From: Nitrospiraceae bacterium
Lineage (GTDB): Bacteria > Nitrospirota > Nitrospiria > Nitrospirales > Nitrospiraceae
DNA: 64,000 nt
Direction of reading: 5' to 3'
Assembly: GCA_019637075.1 (NCBI GenBank)
Contig: JAHBWI010000001.1
Location: 62,001 to 126,000 of the forward strand
The notes under the pieces were generated by a model. It did no database searches. It saw only the letters and a program-made list of their open reading frames with translations, and was not told the origin of the DNA. Both the position numbers and the translations under genes were made by a program. Numbering within the stretch: position 1 is the first letter of the stretch; each line of letters starts with the position of its first letter. Of this stretch, positions 57,216 through 64,000 are shown one piece after another.

Positions 57216-58220
57216 ATGTGGAATTGGATCGCCAGTCGCCCGCGATATTGCCTGAAAATCGGCCTGCGCGATCTGGCTTGGGCGGAAGTGAGCCGAGATT
57301 GGCGGGGCCGCCCCCGTTACCGTTGTGCGGTATCGCCGCTCCCGGAGGGTCTGCTCCGGTTGTCGCCGCTCGAGCAGAACATTCTGCAACCCAACGACAT
57401 GGAAATGCAGATCCGTGCGCTCACCGGGACCGGGCCGTCTCAGTCATCCGGCGTGGAGACGGGGAGCCGTCCGGTACCACGAGCAGCCACCGTGGTCCTT
57501 CCCGATCTGGCCGTACGGCTGGCGGTGCTGACCCTGCAGGACCTCCCATGGAGTTCGGAGGAACGCGATGCCGTCGTGCGCTGGCGCTTGGGGCAGGAAC
57601 AACTGCTGTCGCTCGCCGGAGCCAAGGTTTTTTCGCAGGTGATGAGCGACCCCTCCTCGTCGGGGGAGGGGCCCTATACCGTCTTCGCCGTGATCGTCCA
57701 GGAAACGGTGCTCGCGCAGTACGAGTCGGTCTGCGAGGCGGCAGGGCTCATTCCACAAGAAGTCGACGTCGCCAGCCTGCGCCTGCTGAACCTGTGGGCA
57801 AAAGGCGAGGAGGGGACGCAGCGCCTGACATCCGATTATCTCTGGCTCAATGCCACGGACGGGGGCTTCACCGCCTTCGTGTTTCATCGAGGCAACCTTG
57901 TCTATGTGCGATCCAAACTCCAAGTCGGGGCCGCGCAGGCCGCCGGGCTCGCGCAGGATCGTACGGGCGTCGATCGGATCGTGCAGGAGTGCGCCGACTC
58001 GATCTATGCCTGCCAGCAGCACACGGATGAATTGAATATTTCCCAAGTAGTGCTCGTCGCCGATGAAACGCTGGCGCCAGATCTGCAAAAGCGCTTCGAA
58101 AAGGGCCTCGGGGTGAACGTCAACCTCATCGATTGGGACCACCTGAAGAAACACAGCAAGGGCGTCGTGCTCGGATCGCCCGGTATCTCGGCGCTCCCGG
58201 CCGTGGCAGGGGTGATGTAA
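57216..58220 (+). CDS. PilM/GspL-like pilus assembly protein
   Basis: A 334-residue cytoplasmic protein in the position of PilM/MshI. The start at ATG 57216 is 3 nt after the ATPase stop. An actin-like (ASKHA) fold is suggested by VVRWRLGQEQLLSL, then QEVDVASLRLLNLW and DYLWLNATDGGFTAFVFHRG, a glycine-rich D-G-G turn typical of PilM-type folds; QVVLVADETLAPDLQ follows. No TM segment is present, which favours PilM over full-length GspL. It links the ATPase to the PilN-like membrane protein encoded next. Confidence 0.75.
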   Translation: MWNWIASRPRYCLKIGLRDLAWAEVSRDWRGRPRYRCAVSPLPEGLLRLSPLEQNILQPNDMEMQIRALTGTGPSQSSGVETGSRPVPRAATVVLPDLAVRLAVLTLQDLPWSSEERDAVVRWRLGQEQLLSLAGAKVFSQVMSDPSSSGEGPYTVFAVIVQETVLAQYESVCEAAGLIPQEVDVASLRLLNLWAKGEEGTQRLTSDYLWLNATDGGFTAFVFHRGNLVYVRSKLQVGAAQAAGLAQDRTGVDRIVQECADSIYACQQHTDELNISQVVLVADETLAPDLQKRFEKGLGVNVNLIDWDHLKKHSKGVVLGSPGISALPAVAGVM

Positions 58221-58850
58221 ATGTTTTCGCTGGACGGCATCACGGCGGCCATTCGCGATTTCCTGATGCAACTCGGGCAACCCGCCGGCCGCAACGGACT
58301 GTTCACGATCAATCTGAGCAGCCGGTATCGGTGGTACCTGGCCCCCGCGCGGTTAGGGATCATGATCGTCGCCGGTATGGTGGGCGTCGGCATCGCCTGG
58401 GACATTTCGCGCACCGTGCTGATGTGGCAGGAACTGCAATCGGTGGAAGAAGCGCTTGAACAGGTGCAGGAACGCGATCGCGCGGTCATGGCCGAGGCGA
58501 AACAGCAGGGGATCGAGCTGTCCGAAGCGGCCCTGCAGGTGTTGCCCAAGGAAATCGAATTCGCCAATCAACTGATTGAAAAGCGCGCGTTCTCCTGGAC
58601 CCGCTTTCTCACGGAACTCGAGCAGGCGATCCCACCCCGCATCGCCGTCAACAGTATCCGGTTGGAGCCGACGAACGCGACGATTCTGCTGAACGGAGCG
58701 GCACGGTCCCTCGAAGACGTCACGACCTTGACCGTGGCCTTCCAAGACCACCCGCGCTTCAAGGACCCGGTGCTGGGCCAGCACCACGACGCGGGGAACG
58801 GCCTCGTGGAATTCGACCTATCCATCCATTATCGGAGCCGCAATCCATGA
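58221..58850 (+). CDS. PilN-like pilus assembly protein
   Basis: A 209-residue bitopic protein. About 35 N-terminal residues with TINLSSR, similar to the PilM-binding N-terminal INLLP-type motif of PilN, precede one TM segment (LGIMIVAGMVGVGIAW), a coiled coil (VEEALEQVQERDRAVMAEAK) and a small globular domain (VNSIRLEPTNATILLNGAA). ATG 58221 directly follows the PilM-like stop codon. It overlaps the next gene by 4 nt. The PilN/PilO heterodimer is expected to align the periplasmic part of the machine. Confidence 0.8.
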   Translation: MFSLDGITAAIRDFLMQLGQPAGRNGLFTINLSSRYRWYLAPARLGIMIVAGMVGVGIAWDISRTVLMWQELQSVEEALEQVQERDRAVMAEAKQQGIELSEAALQVLPKEIEFANQLIEKRAFSWTRFLTELEQAIPPRIAVNSIRLEPTNATILLNGAARSLEDVTTLTVAFQDHPRFKDPVLGQHHDAGNGLVEFDLSIHYRSRNP

Positions 58851-59419
58851 ACATTCCGGGAGTCGAACGCCTTCAGGACTCGCTCCGCCAGCCCTACGCG
58901 CCGTTGCTGCCGTGGCTGGGTTTCCTCGTGGGATTGTTCGTGGTGTGGTACGGCATCCAGACCTTCGTGCTTGGGGCGGCCCAGGAAGAACGGCAACGTG
59001 CCGAGGCCGAATGGATCAAAGCGCGGCAACAGCTTGCGCGCCACAAGGAAGCGAGACAGGCGAAGGAAGATTTGCAACGAGTCTGGAAAGCCCTGCCGTT
59101 GCTGCGGGATTTTGCCCCCCTGGCATTGGGCGTGACGGAAGAGGCGAAGCGCGATCAGGTGACGCTGCCGGCGCTGTCCTACCGGACGGAAAAGACTGCG
59201 GTGCCGGATGCGACGAAGGCCGTGCTTCAAGGCACGGTGACCGGCCGTTACGAGGACTTGCGGCGGTTCCTCTATAACTTGGAGTCCGCCGACGAATTGC
59301 TGTTCATCGAAGACTTGAATTTGATCCGCAGCGGCAACGTGCAGGACCAGAACTTGACCTTCAATATCCGCATCTCCACCTTCCTGCGGGGCCAGCAGTT
59401 GGAGACGACCACACCGTGA
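58847..59419 (+). CDS. PilO/GspM-like pilus assembly protein
   Basis: A 190-residue bitopic protein: one N-terminal TM segment (LLPWLGFLVGLFVVWYGIQ, about 20-40), a helical coiled coil (QLARHKEARQAKEDLQRV), then a ferredoxin-like domain (VTGRYEDLRRFLYNLESADE, LLFIEDLNLI), which is the hallmark of PilO. It overlaps the PilN-like gene by 4 nt and the following gene by 4 nt. It should pair with the PilN-like protein in the inner-membrane assembly complex. Confidence 0.8.
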   Translation: MNIPGVERLQDSLRQPYAPLLPWLGFLVGLFVVWYGIQTFVLGAAQEERQRAEAEWIKARQQLARHKEARQAKEDLQRVWKALPLLRDFAPLALGVTEEAKRDQVTLPALSYRTEKTAVPDATKAVLQGTVTGRYEDLRRFLYNLESADELLFIEDLNLIRSGNVQDQNLTFNIRISTFLRGQQLETTTP

Positions 59420-60135
59420 GCAGCATGAACCGCTCCAGCAAGCAGCAAGCCGGGCTGCTCCTTGCCTTGATCGCCCTGTGGGTCGGCCTCCTGGTCTGGC
59501 AGGTCGGGCACTCCTCCGAGCCTGAGCACGTGACCTTGAAAAACGTCACCGGTGTGAGCGCGGCCCCTCGTGGAGCGTCGCCCGCCGCGGCTGCTTCCTC
59601 GATGCACGTGAACTTGGAACGACTGGCCGAGATCACCGGTCAGCGGCAGGCCAACTTTTCCGTTCCCAGAAATATCTTCGCCTCACTGAATCCCCCGGCG
59701 CCCGTCGTCGCGGCGGCGCCACCGGCCAAGGCCCGCCGACCCGGAAAGCGACGCACTCAGGAAGCGCCTCTCCCGACCGACATCCCGATGCCCGAGTCGA
59801 CGGTCGAAGAGACACCGGAAGAAGAGCCCGCACCGCCGGCAGAGCCCCCGAAACCCAGCCCGGAAGAATTGGAACGATTGCGAATCGCCACGGAGCTCAA
59901 CCAATTTCGATATCTGGGCTATATGAAGGTGGGTGGGAGCGATGAGAAGAACGGCCCGACGGCGGTCCTGGTGAAGGACGAGCAAATGCATCTAGTACAG
60001 GCCGGAGAGACCATCGCCAAGGAAATACTGGTCAAGGCCATCACCCCCACCGGTGTGACGCTGCAGGATTTGCACTCCAAGGTGGTACAGGTGATTCCGG
60101 TCAGCGACCAGCCGGGATCGACGGCCGCCAATTAG
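59416..60135 (+). CDS. PilP/GspC-like pilus assembly protein
   Basis: A 239-residue bitopic protein starting at GTG 59416. One TM segment (AGLLLALIALWVGLLVWQ), then a long Pro/Ala/Glu linker, and from about 150 a small beta domain: FRYLGYMKVGGSDEKNGPTA, VLVKDEQMHLVQAGETI and VKAITPTGVTLQDL. This matches the homology-region domain shared by PilP and GspC, which contacts the secretin. The linker is long enough to span the periplasm. It is coupled to the PilO-like gene by a 4-nt overlap. Confidence 0.8.
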   Translation: MSSMNRSSKQQAGLLLALIALWVGLLVWQVGHSSEPEHVTLKNVTGVSAAPRGASPAAAASSMHVNLERLAEITGQRQANFSVPRNIFASLNPPAPVVAAAPPAKARRPGKRRTQEAPLPTDIPMPESTVEETPEEEPAPPAEPPKPSPEELERLRIATELNQFRYLGYMKVGGSDEKNGPTAVLVKDEQMHLVQAGETIAKEILVKAITPTGVTLQDLHSKVVQVIPVSDQPGSTAAN

Positions 60136-60145
60136 GGGACGCCCC

Positions 60146-60736
60146 GTGTTCTGTCGCCACATCCGCAATGTCCGCGGAGTCACCTACCTCGCGTTGATGT
60201 TCTCCATCGTGTTGATCGGCATTTCGGTGTCCGCCGCGACCCGCCAGTGGAAAACGCTCGTGCAGCGCGAGAAAGAGGCCGATCTCCTGGCCAAAGGCAT
60301 CGAAATTCAAAATGCATTGGCCCTCTACTCGGCCACCATGAAGATCGGGCGGGTGACCCTCGCGGACATCTATCCGCAAACGCTCTTCGAGCTGACCCGC
60401 ACGCCCAAACCGTTCCTGCGCAAGGCCTACCTCGATCCGCTCACGGGCGGGGATTGGGAATACATGCGGGCCCCGACCGGCGGCATCATGGGCGTCCGCA
60501 GCAAAAGCAAAGGGAAACCGATCAAGGAGCGCGACTTTCCGCTTTCCGTGCGCCACTTCGAAGGGCGGAAGACCTACCATGACTGGATCTTCCAACATCC
60601 GAATCCCTCGTCGATGTCGCTGTTGACGCCGCCGATGGGCGTGATGCCCCAGGGCGGCACGCCCATGATCCCCGGTGCGCAGCCGGCTCCGGGCGCCGCC
60701 GCCCCGACGGTCCCCGGGTCGACTCGAGTCCCTTGA
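60146..60736 (+). CDS. Atypical pseudopilin, end of the pilus operon
   Basis: A 196-residue protein with a pilin-like N-terminus: short leader FCRHIRNVRG, then VTYLALMFSIVLIGISVSAA. Unlike the two upstream pilins it has Ala, not Glu, at +5 of the mature helix, as in tip pseudopilins of the GspK type. The globular region keeps LRKAYLDPLTGGDWEYM, the conserved D-P-x-T-G motif of GspG-like folds. The C-terminal 40 residues are Pro/Gly/Ala-rich and probably disordered. Likely a minor tip subunit. Confidence 0.75.
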   Translation: MFCRHIRNVRGVTYLALMFSIVLIGISVSAATRQWKTLVQREKEADLLAKGIEIQNALALYSATMKIGRVTLADIYPQTLFELTRTPKPFLRKAYLDPLTGGDWEYMRAPTGGIMGVRSKSKGKPIKERDFPLSVRHFEGRKTYHDWIFQHPNPSSMSLLTPPMGVMPQGGTPMIPGAQPAPGAAAPTVPGSTRVP

Positions 60737-60843
60737 CCGCACTTCAGGCCTCACAGTATCCTTACCCGTTTTCACACAGCTCGCGGTAGCACCTCCACCG
60801 CTCCACTGAACCCGCGGGCTTTCCACGGAAAAGGATCATCCCT

Positions 60844-62175
60844 ATGTCGAACGAACTGCATGATGCCCCGGCTGAGGACGCGGTCGTTTCCGAAACACCG
60901 GAGGCTACCGAGCCTCCCGTTGCACCGGATGTCTATGTGCGTAATCTCGTCACAGCCGCCCGGCAAGCGGCAGGCCGCGTCGCCGCCCTCACCACAGCCG
61001 TCAAGAATGAGGCGCTGACGGCGATGGCCGATGCCGTGGAGGCGCGTGAAGCGGATATTTTGGCCAAGAACGAATTGGACCTCGAGGCCTTCGACGCGAC
61101 CCCGGAACGGAAGGCGGCGGCGGACCGCCTTCGGCTGACCCCGGAACGCATCCGTGCGATGGCGGACGGGATCAGGGAAATCGCGCGCCTGCCGGACCCC
61201 CTGGGCGCCATGCCCAAGATGTGGACCAGACCGAATGGGATGCAGGTCGGGCGAGTTCGGGTCCCGATCGGTGTCATCGGCATTGTCTATGAAGCACGGC
61301 CGAACGTGACCGCAGACTCGGCGGCACTCTGCCTCAAATCCGGGAACGTCTGCGTCCTGCGCGGCGGTTCGGAAGCCATCCACTCGAACACCATCATTGC
61401 CGACATCCTGCGCGAGGCCGGCGAGAAGGCGGGCATGCCTTCAGGGGCCATCGTCTTCGTGGACCGGCCCGAGCGCGATATCGTCCCGCTCTTGTTGAAG
61501 CAGGACCGGTACATCGACGTCATCATCCCGCGGGGCGGCGATTCATTGATGAAGACGATCGCGGAGCACAGCACGATCCCGGTGCTCAAACATGATAAGG
61601 GCGTCTGCCACATCTTCGTGGACATCGACGCAGACCCGGAAATGGCGCAGCGCATTTGTCTGAACGCCAAGGTGCAACGTCCCTCGACTTGCAATGCCAT
61701 GGAAACGCTGTTGGTCCACCAGAGTATGGCCAGGACCTGGCTGCCCGAATTCGTGAGCAAGTCGGCGGCGGCCGGAGTCGAAGTCCGGGGCTGCGCCAGA
61801 ACCTGCCAGCTGTGCCCGGAAGCCAAGCCGGCGGCGGACGAAGATTACGGCAAGGAGTTTCTGGACCTGACGCTCGCCGTGAAGGTCGTGAAGGACATCG
61901 ACGAGGCTATGGAACACATCGCCGCGCATGGGTCCCAACATACTGAAGCGATCATCACCAGCCACTACGCGCGCGCCATGCGCTTCGTCCGCGAAGTGGA
62001 CGCGAGCGCCGTCCTCGTGAACGCTTCAACGCGCTTGAACGACGGTTACCAGTTCGGCCTCGGAGCAGAGATCGGAATCAGCACGTCCCGTCTCCACGCG
62101 CGAGGCCCAATGGGCTTGGAAGAACTAACCTGTTCCAAATTCGTCGTCCTCGGCACCGGCCAGATCCGCGAATAA
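60844..62175 (+). CDS. proA: Glutamate-5-semialdehyde dehydrogenase (gamma-glutamyl phosphate reductase)
   Basis: A 443-residue enzyme that reduces gamma-glutamyl phosphate with NADPH in proline synthesis. The catalytic cysteine is in RPSTCNAMETLLVH; other ProA blocks are VPIGVIGIVYEARPNVT, CLKSGNVCVLRGGSEA and the C-terminal LGAEIGISTSRLHARGPMGL. The N-terminal 25 acidic residues (ELHDAPAEDAVVSETPEAT) extend beyond the usual family start. AAAAGGAT precedes ATG 60844. proB is not in this window. The stop is followed at once by the ATG of the next gene. Confidence 0.95.
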   Translation: MSNELHDAPAEDAVVSETPEATEPPVAPDVYVRNLVTAARQAAGRVAALTTAVKNEALTAMADAVEAREADILAKNELDLEAFDATPERKAAADRLRLTPERIRAMADGIREIARLPDPLGAMPKMWTRPNGMQVGRVRVPIGVIGIVYEARPNVTADSAALCLKSGNVCVLRGGSEAIHSNTIIADILREAGEKAGMPSGAIVFVDRPERDIVPLLLKQDRYIDVIIPRGGDSLMKTIAEHSTIPVLKHDKGVCHIFVDIDADPEMAQRICLNAKVQRPSTCNAMETLLVHQSMARTWLPEFVSKSAAAGVEVRGCARTCQLCPEAKPAADEDYGKEFLDLTLAVKVVKDIDEAMEHIAAHGSQHTEAIITSHYARAMRFVREVDASAVLVNASTRLNDGYQFGLGAEIGISTSRLHARGPMGLEELTCSKFVVLGTGQIRE

Positions 62176-63951
62176 ATGTCCTCCGAGACCCAGCCAGAGG
62201 TTGTGCTCCAGCGGCCGGGAGCGCTCGCGTTCCCTTCCAATCAAGCCATCGTGCGCGAACAGGGCCTGCGGCCGGGCGGGGTGGTCCGCTCACCGCAGGG
62301 CGACGTTATTTACTACGGCCCGCACGGCCGTCGTATTGCCGCGACCGATCCCTCGGGGCACCCGCTCCATGAATGCGAGTGGGACACTGTCGAAGGCACC
62401 CTTCGTCTGAGACGGGCACGCGTCCGCCTCGATTGGGGCCAATGGGTCGGCCTGGTGCCCGGAGGATTGGCCAATGCGACGACCCTCGACCTATCCCGCA
62501 AACCTGGTTGGCAGCGCATCAGACCGGACGATCTCCGAACCATGGCGGCCCAGGCGATGCAGGTCCCGCTGGATGAAGTGCGATTCTTCTATACGGATCG
62601 AGACCTGACCATTGCGCCGACCGGTATCGCCACCATTCGCCACCGCAAGGATGCGCTCTACGTCCTGCCGGACGGCACGTTCGATCGGCCGGCCTTCATG
62701 GCCTGCATGGGGGCGATGAATTGGGAAGCGATCGATTTTCTTCCGGTGGTGGAACTGTTCCTGTCCCTGTTGCCGGGTACGGGCTCGGCCGTCTTGGAAC
62801 TGATCCGCGCGCTCTATGACGACCAGCAACGGAGCGCGCCGTCGCCACGGCCGCTGCGGTATCGAGGCATTCCCACCTATCCTTCGGCCGCTGCCTATCG
62901 GCTCTTCAGTGCCTTCTTCACCCCACACGTAGCGGGAGCCGGGGACCCGTTTCCCATTTTTATGGATCCGCCCCAATCCCATCGAGTGAGTTGGCTGCCG
63001 GCCCCGGATCCGTTGGTACGCCGATGGAACCACGACGCTCGATTGTGCGTCACCGTCCAAGGGAAGAAGATCGTCAAGGCGACAATGGCCGACGATTCGG
63101 CAGGGCTCTCGTACCATGCCCCTGATCCGAAGGGGCAGGCCCCCTGCGACCGATCCGTCGGAATCATCGACCAAGCGGTCGTGCTGCAGGACGGCGCGCA
63201 TCGCGTCACGTTCCCTCTCGATCCGGCGTGGGGCAGTTTGACTGAAACCGGCATTCCGACCACTTCCGCGACACCAGCCTGGTCTTCCGTATTCGACCGG
63301 CCCCTCGTGGTCTCCCCGCAAGAAGCCTTCTCAGCCGTGCTCTTGTATCCGCAGGATGAGCAGGAGATCGGGGAATTGGAAACGCAGCCCTTCGTCGCGG
63401 ACTACCTCCAAGATCTCTTGGAACAGAACCAGCGTTTGGGGGCGTTGGTCGCAAAGGCCGCGCACGTCGAGATCTGCCGCTTCGACGCCGCGATCACGAC
63501 ACTGATCGGTCAAGATCGTCGCCGTTCCTACCACATCCAATTCGAACAGGACGCCTTCGTGCAACGGCAAGCACAGGCGATCTGGAACCAGTGGGCTCGT
63601 GCGGGGCGCTTGGCCTGGCTTTCCGACCTTCGGATGCGTCACGCAACCCAAGAACCGAGCCAACCCGACGCCCCCTTCGACTTGCTCTACGACTGGGTGC
63701 CATACAGGATTCATCCGCAGCGGGACGCGATGTGGGCACACATCAAGGAACTGGCTCGCCGAATGACCCGCGGCGCCATCGGCTTCCTCGTGGGACCGCC
63801 TGCCATGCCTGAACTGTGCGGAGCGGCCGGACTGCAAGTGGAGGCAATGGTGGCCATCGAACAGTTGCCGACGTTTCGCATGCATCGCACGATCATCCCA
63901 AAGGCGATGCTTCGCCGCGGTGTCACCCTGTACCAAGTCATGCGCCGATGA
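62176..63951 (+). CDS. Large protein of unknown function downstream of proA
   Basis: A 591-residue protein that starts directly after the proA stop and is presumably co-transcribed. I do not recognise the family. No signal peptide or TM segment is evident apart from a moderately hydrophobic stretch (FLPVVELFLSLLPGTGSAV, about 193-211). Residues 46-70 (YYGPHGRRIAATDPSGHPLHE) weakly resemble an RHS/YD repeat, and WLSDLRMRHATQE to the end holds many charged residues and FLVGPPAMPELCGAAG. The length and lack of stops argue for a real gene. The last 49 nt of the window show nothing further. Confidence 0.7.
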   Translation: MSSETQPEVVLQRPGALAFPSNQAIVREQGLRPGGVVRSPQGDVIYYGPHGRRIAATDPSGHPLHECEWDTVEGTLRLRRARVRLDWGQWVGLVPGGLANATTLDLSRKPGWQRIRPDDLRTMAAQAMQVPLDEVRFFYTDRDLTIAPTGIATIRHRKDALYVLPDGTFDRPAFMACMGAMNWEAIDFLPVVELFLSLLPGTGSAVLELIRALYDDQQRSAPSPRPLRYRGIPTYPSAAAYRLFSAFFTPHVAGAGDPFPIFMDPPQSHRVSWLPAPDPLVRRWNHDARLCVTVQGKKIVKATMADDSAGLSYHAPDPKGQAPCDRSVGIIDQAVVLQDGAHRVTFPLDPAWGSLTETGIPTTSATPAWSSVFDRPLVVSPQEAFSAVLLYPQDEQEIGELETQPFVADYLQDLLEQNQRLGALVAKAAHVEICRFDAAITTLIGQDRRRSYHIQFEQDAFVQRQAQAIWNQWARAGRLAWLSDLRMRHATQEPSQPDAPFDLLYDWVPYRIHPQRDAMWAHIKELARRMTRGAIGFLVGPPAMPELCGAAGLQVEAMVAIEQLPTFRMHRTIIPKAMLRRGVTLYQVMRR

Positions 63952-64000
63952 CAGTTGCGTGAGTAGGCCGTTTCAAGTATGGTCGCGGAGCACATAGGGA

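Overview
The window looks like a chromosome segment of a GC-rich, Gram-negative bacterium, most probably a Nitrospira-type member of the Nitrospirota. That assignment is an inference from gene content: a homodimeric pyruvate dehydrogenase cluster with its own lipoate ligase, many outer-membrane lipoproteins, a lone MlaC, an MSHA/T2SS-like pilus operon and a phage-tail-like cluster. It was not tested by any search. No rRNA, tRNA or CRISPR array was seen.

Layout. 0-6.8 kb: the end of a contractile-injection/phage-tail-like operon (baseplate protein cut by the window edge, tail protein, DUF6519/beta-helix protein, small coiled-coil protein). 7-12.8 kb: housekeeping and regulatory genes, with a minus-strand run (AraC regulator, methyltransferase, small protein, YaeQ, SUI1/YciH) facing a methyltransferase/AhpD-like pair across an array of direct repeats, then a PAS histidine kinase. 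13-15.4 kb: a BamE-like lipoprotein and three tandem paralogous lipoproteins. 15.5-24 kb: a secreted beta-propeller, pssA, and the minus-strand operon aceE-aceF-lpdA-lplA, with inverted-repeat elements in its intergenic gaps.

24.2-40.3 kb is an accessory defence island. Two toxin-antitoxin modules (MntA/HepT and BrnT/BrnA) precede nine tightly packed plus-strand genes: an SNF2-type helicase with a C-terminal DUF3883 domain, an ArdC/ImmA-like metalloprotease, an Mrr-like endonuclease, a DUF1156 adenine methylase, a dual-OB protein, two DUF488 proteins, a HEPN-DUF499 ATPase and a second nuclease-like protein. The helicase/methylase/ATPase core resembles systems catalogued as Hma (Helicase-Methylase-ATPase). 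The extra protease, two nuclease-like proteins, dual-OB and twin DUF488 genes make this the best candidate here for an under-described system.

40.7-48.5 kb: hflX with a strong terminator, followed by small and poorly characterised genes, including a 21-residue Lys/Ala-rich peptide, a 30-residue membrane peptide, a lone MlaC, a PII-like protein beside a two-TM protein, an orphan receiver-domain regulator, a cupredoxin and a Cys/His-rich protein. 48.5-64 kb: a nucleotide-sugar dehydrogenase, a ten-gene pilus/secretion operon from a secretin with TPR and cohesin domains to an atypical pseudopilin, then proA and a 591-residue protein of unknown function.

Two kinds of intergenic repeat recur. One is an element of about 123-126 bp with complementary ends and a conserved core (14122-14244, 14634-14756, 21173-21298, fragment at 19689-19732). 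One copy supplies the signal peptide of a lipoprotein. The other consists of degenerate words related to CGTATCTCGT, TTCACGAACGA and CCTATGGCGTATAGC, scattered through the intergenic gaps.
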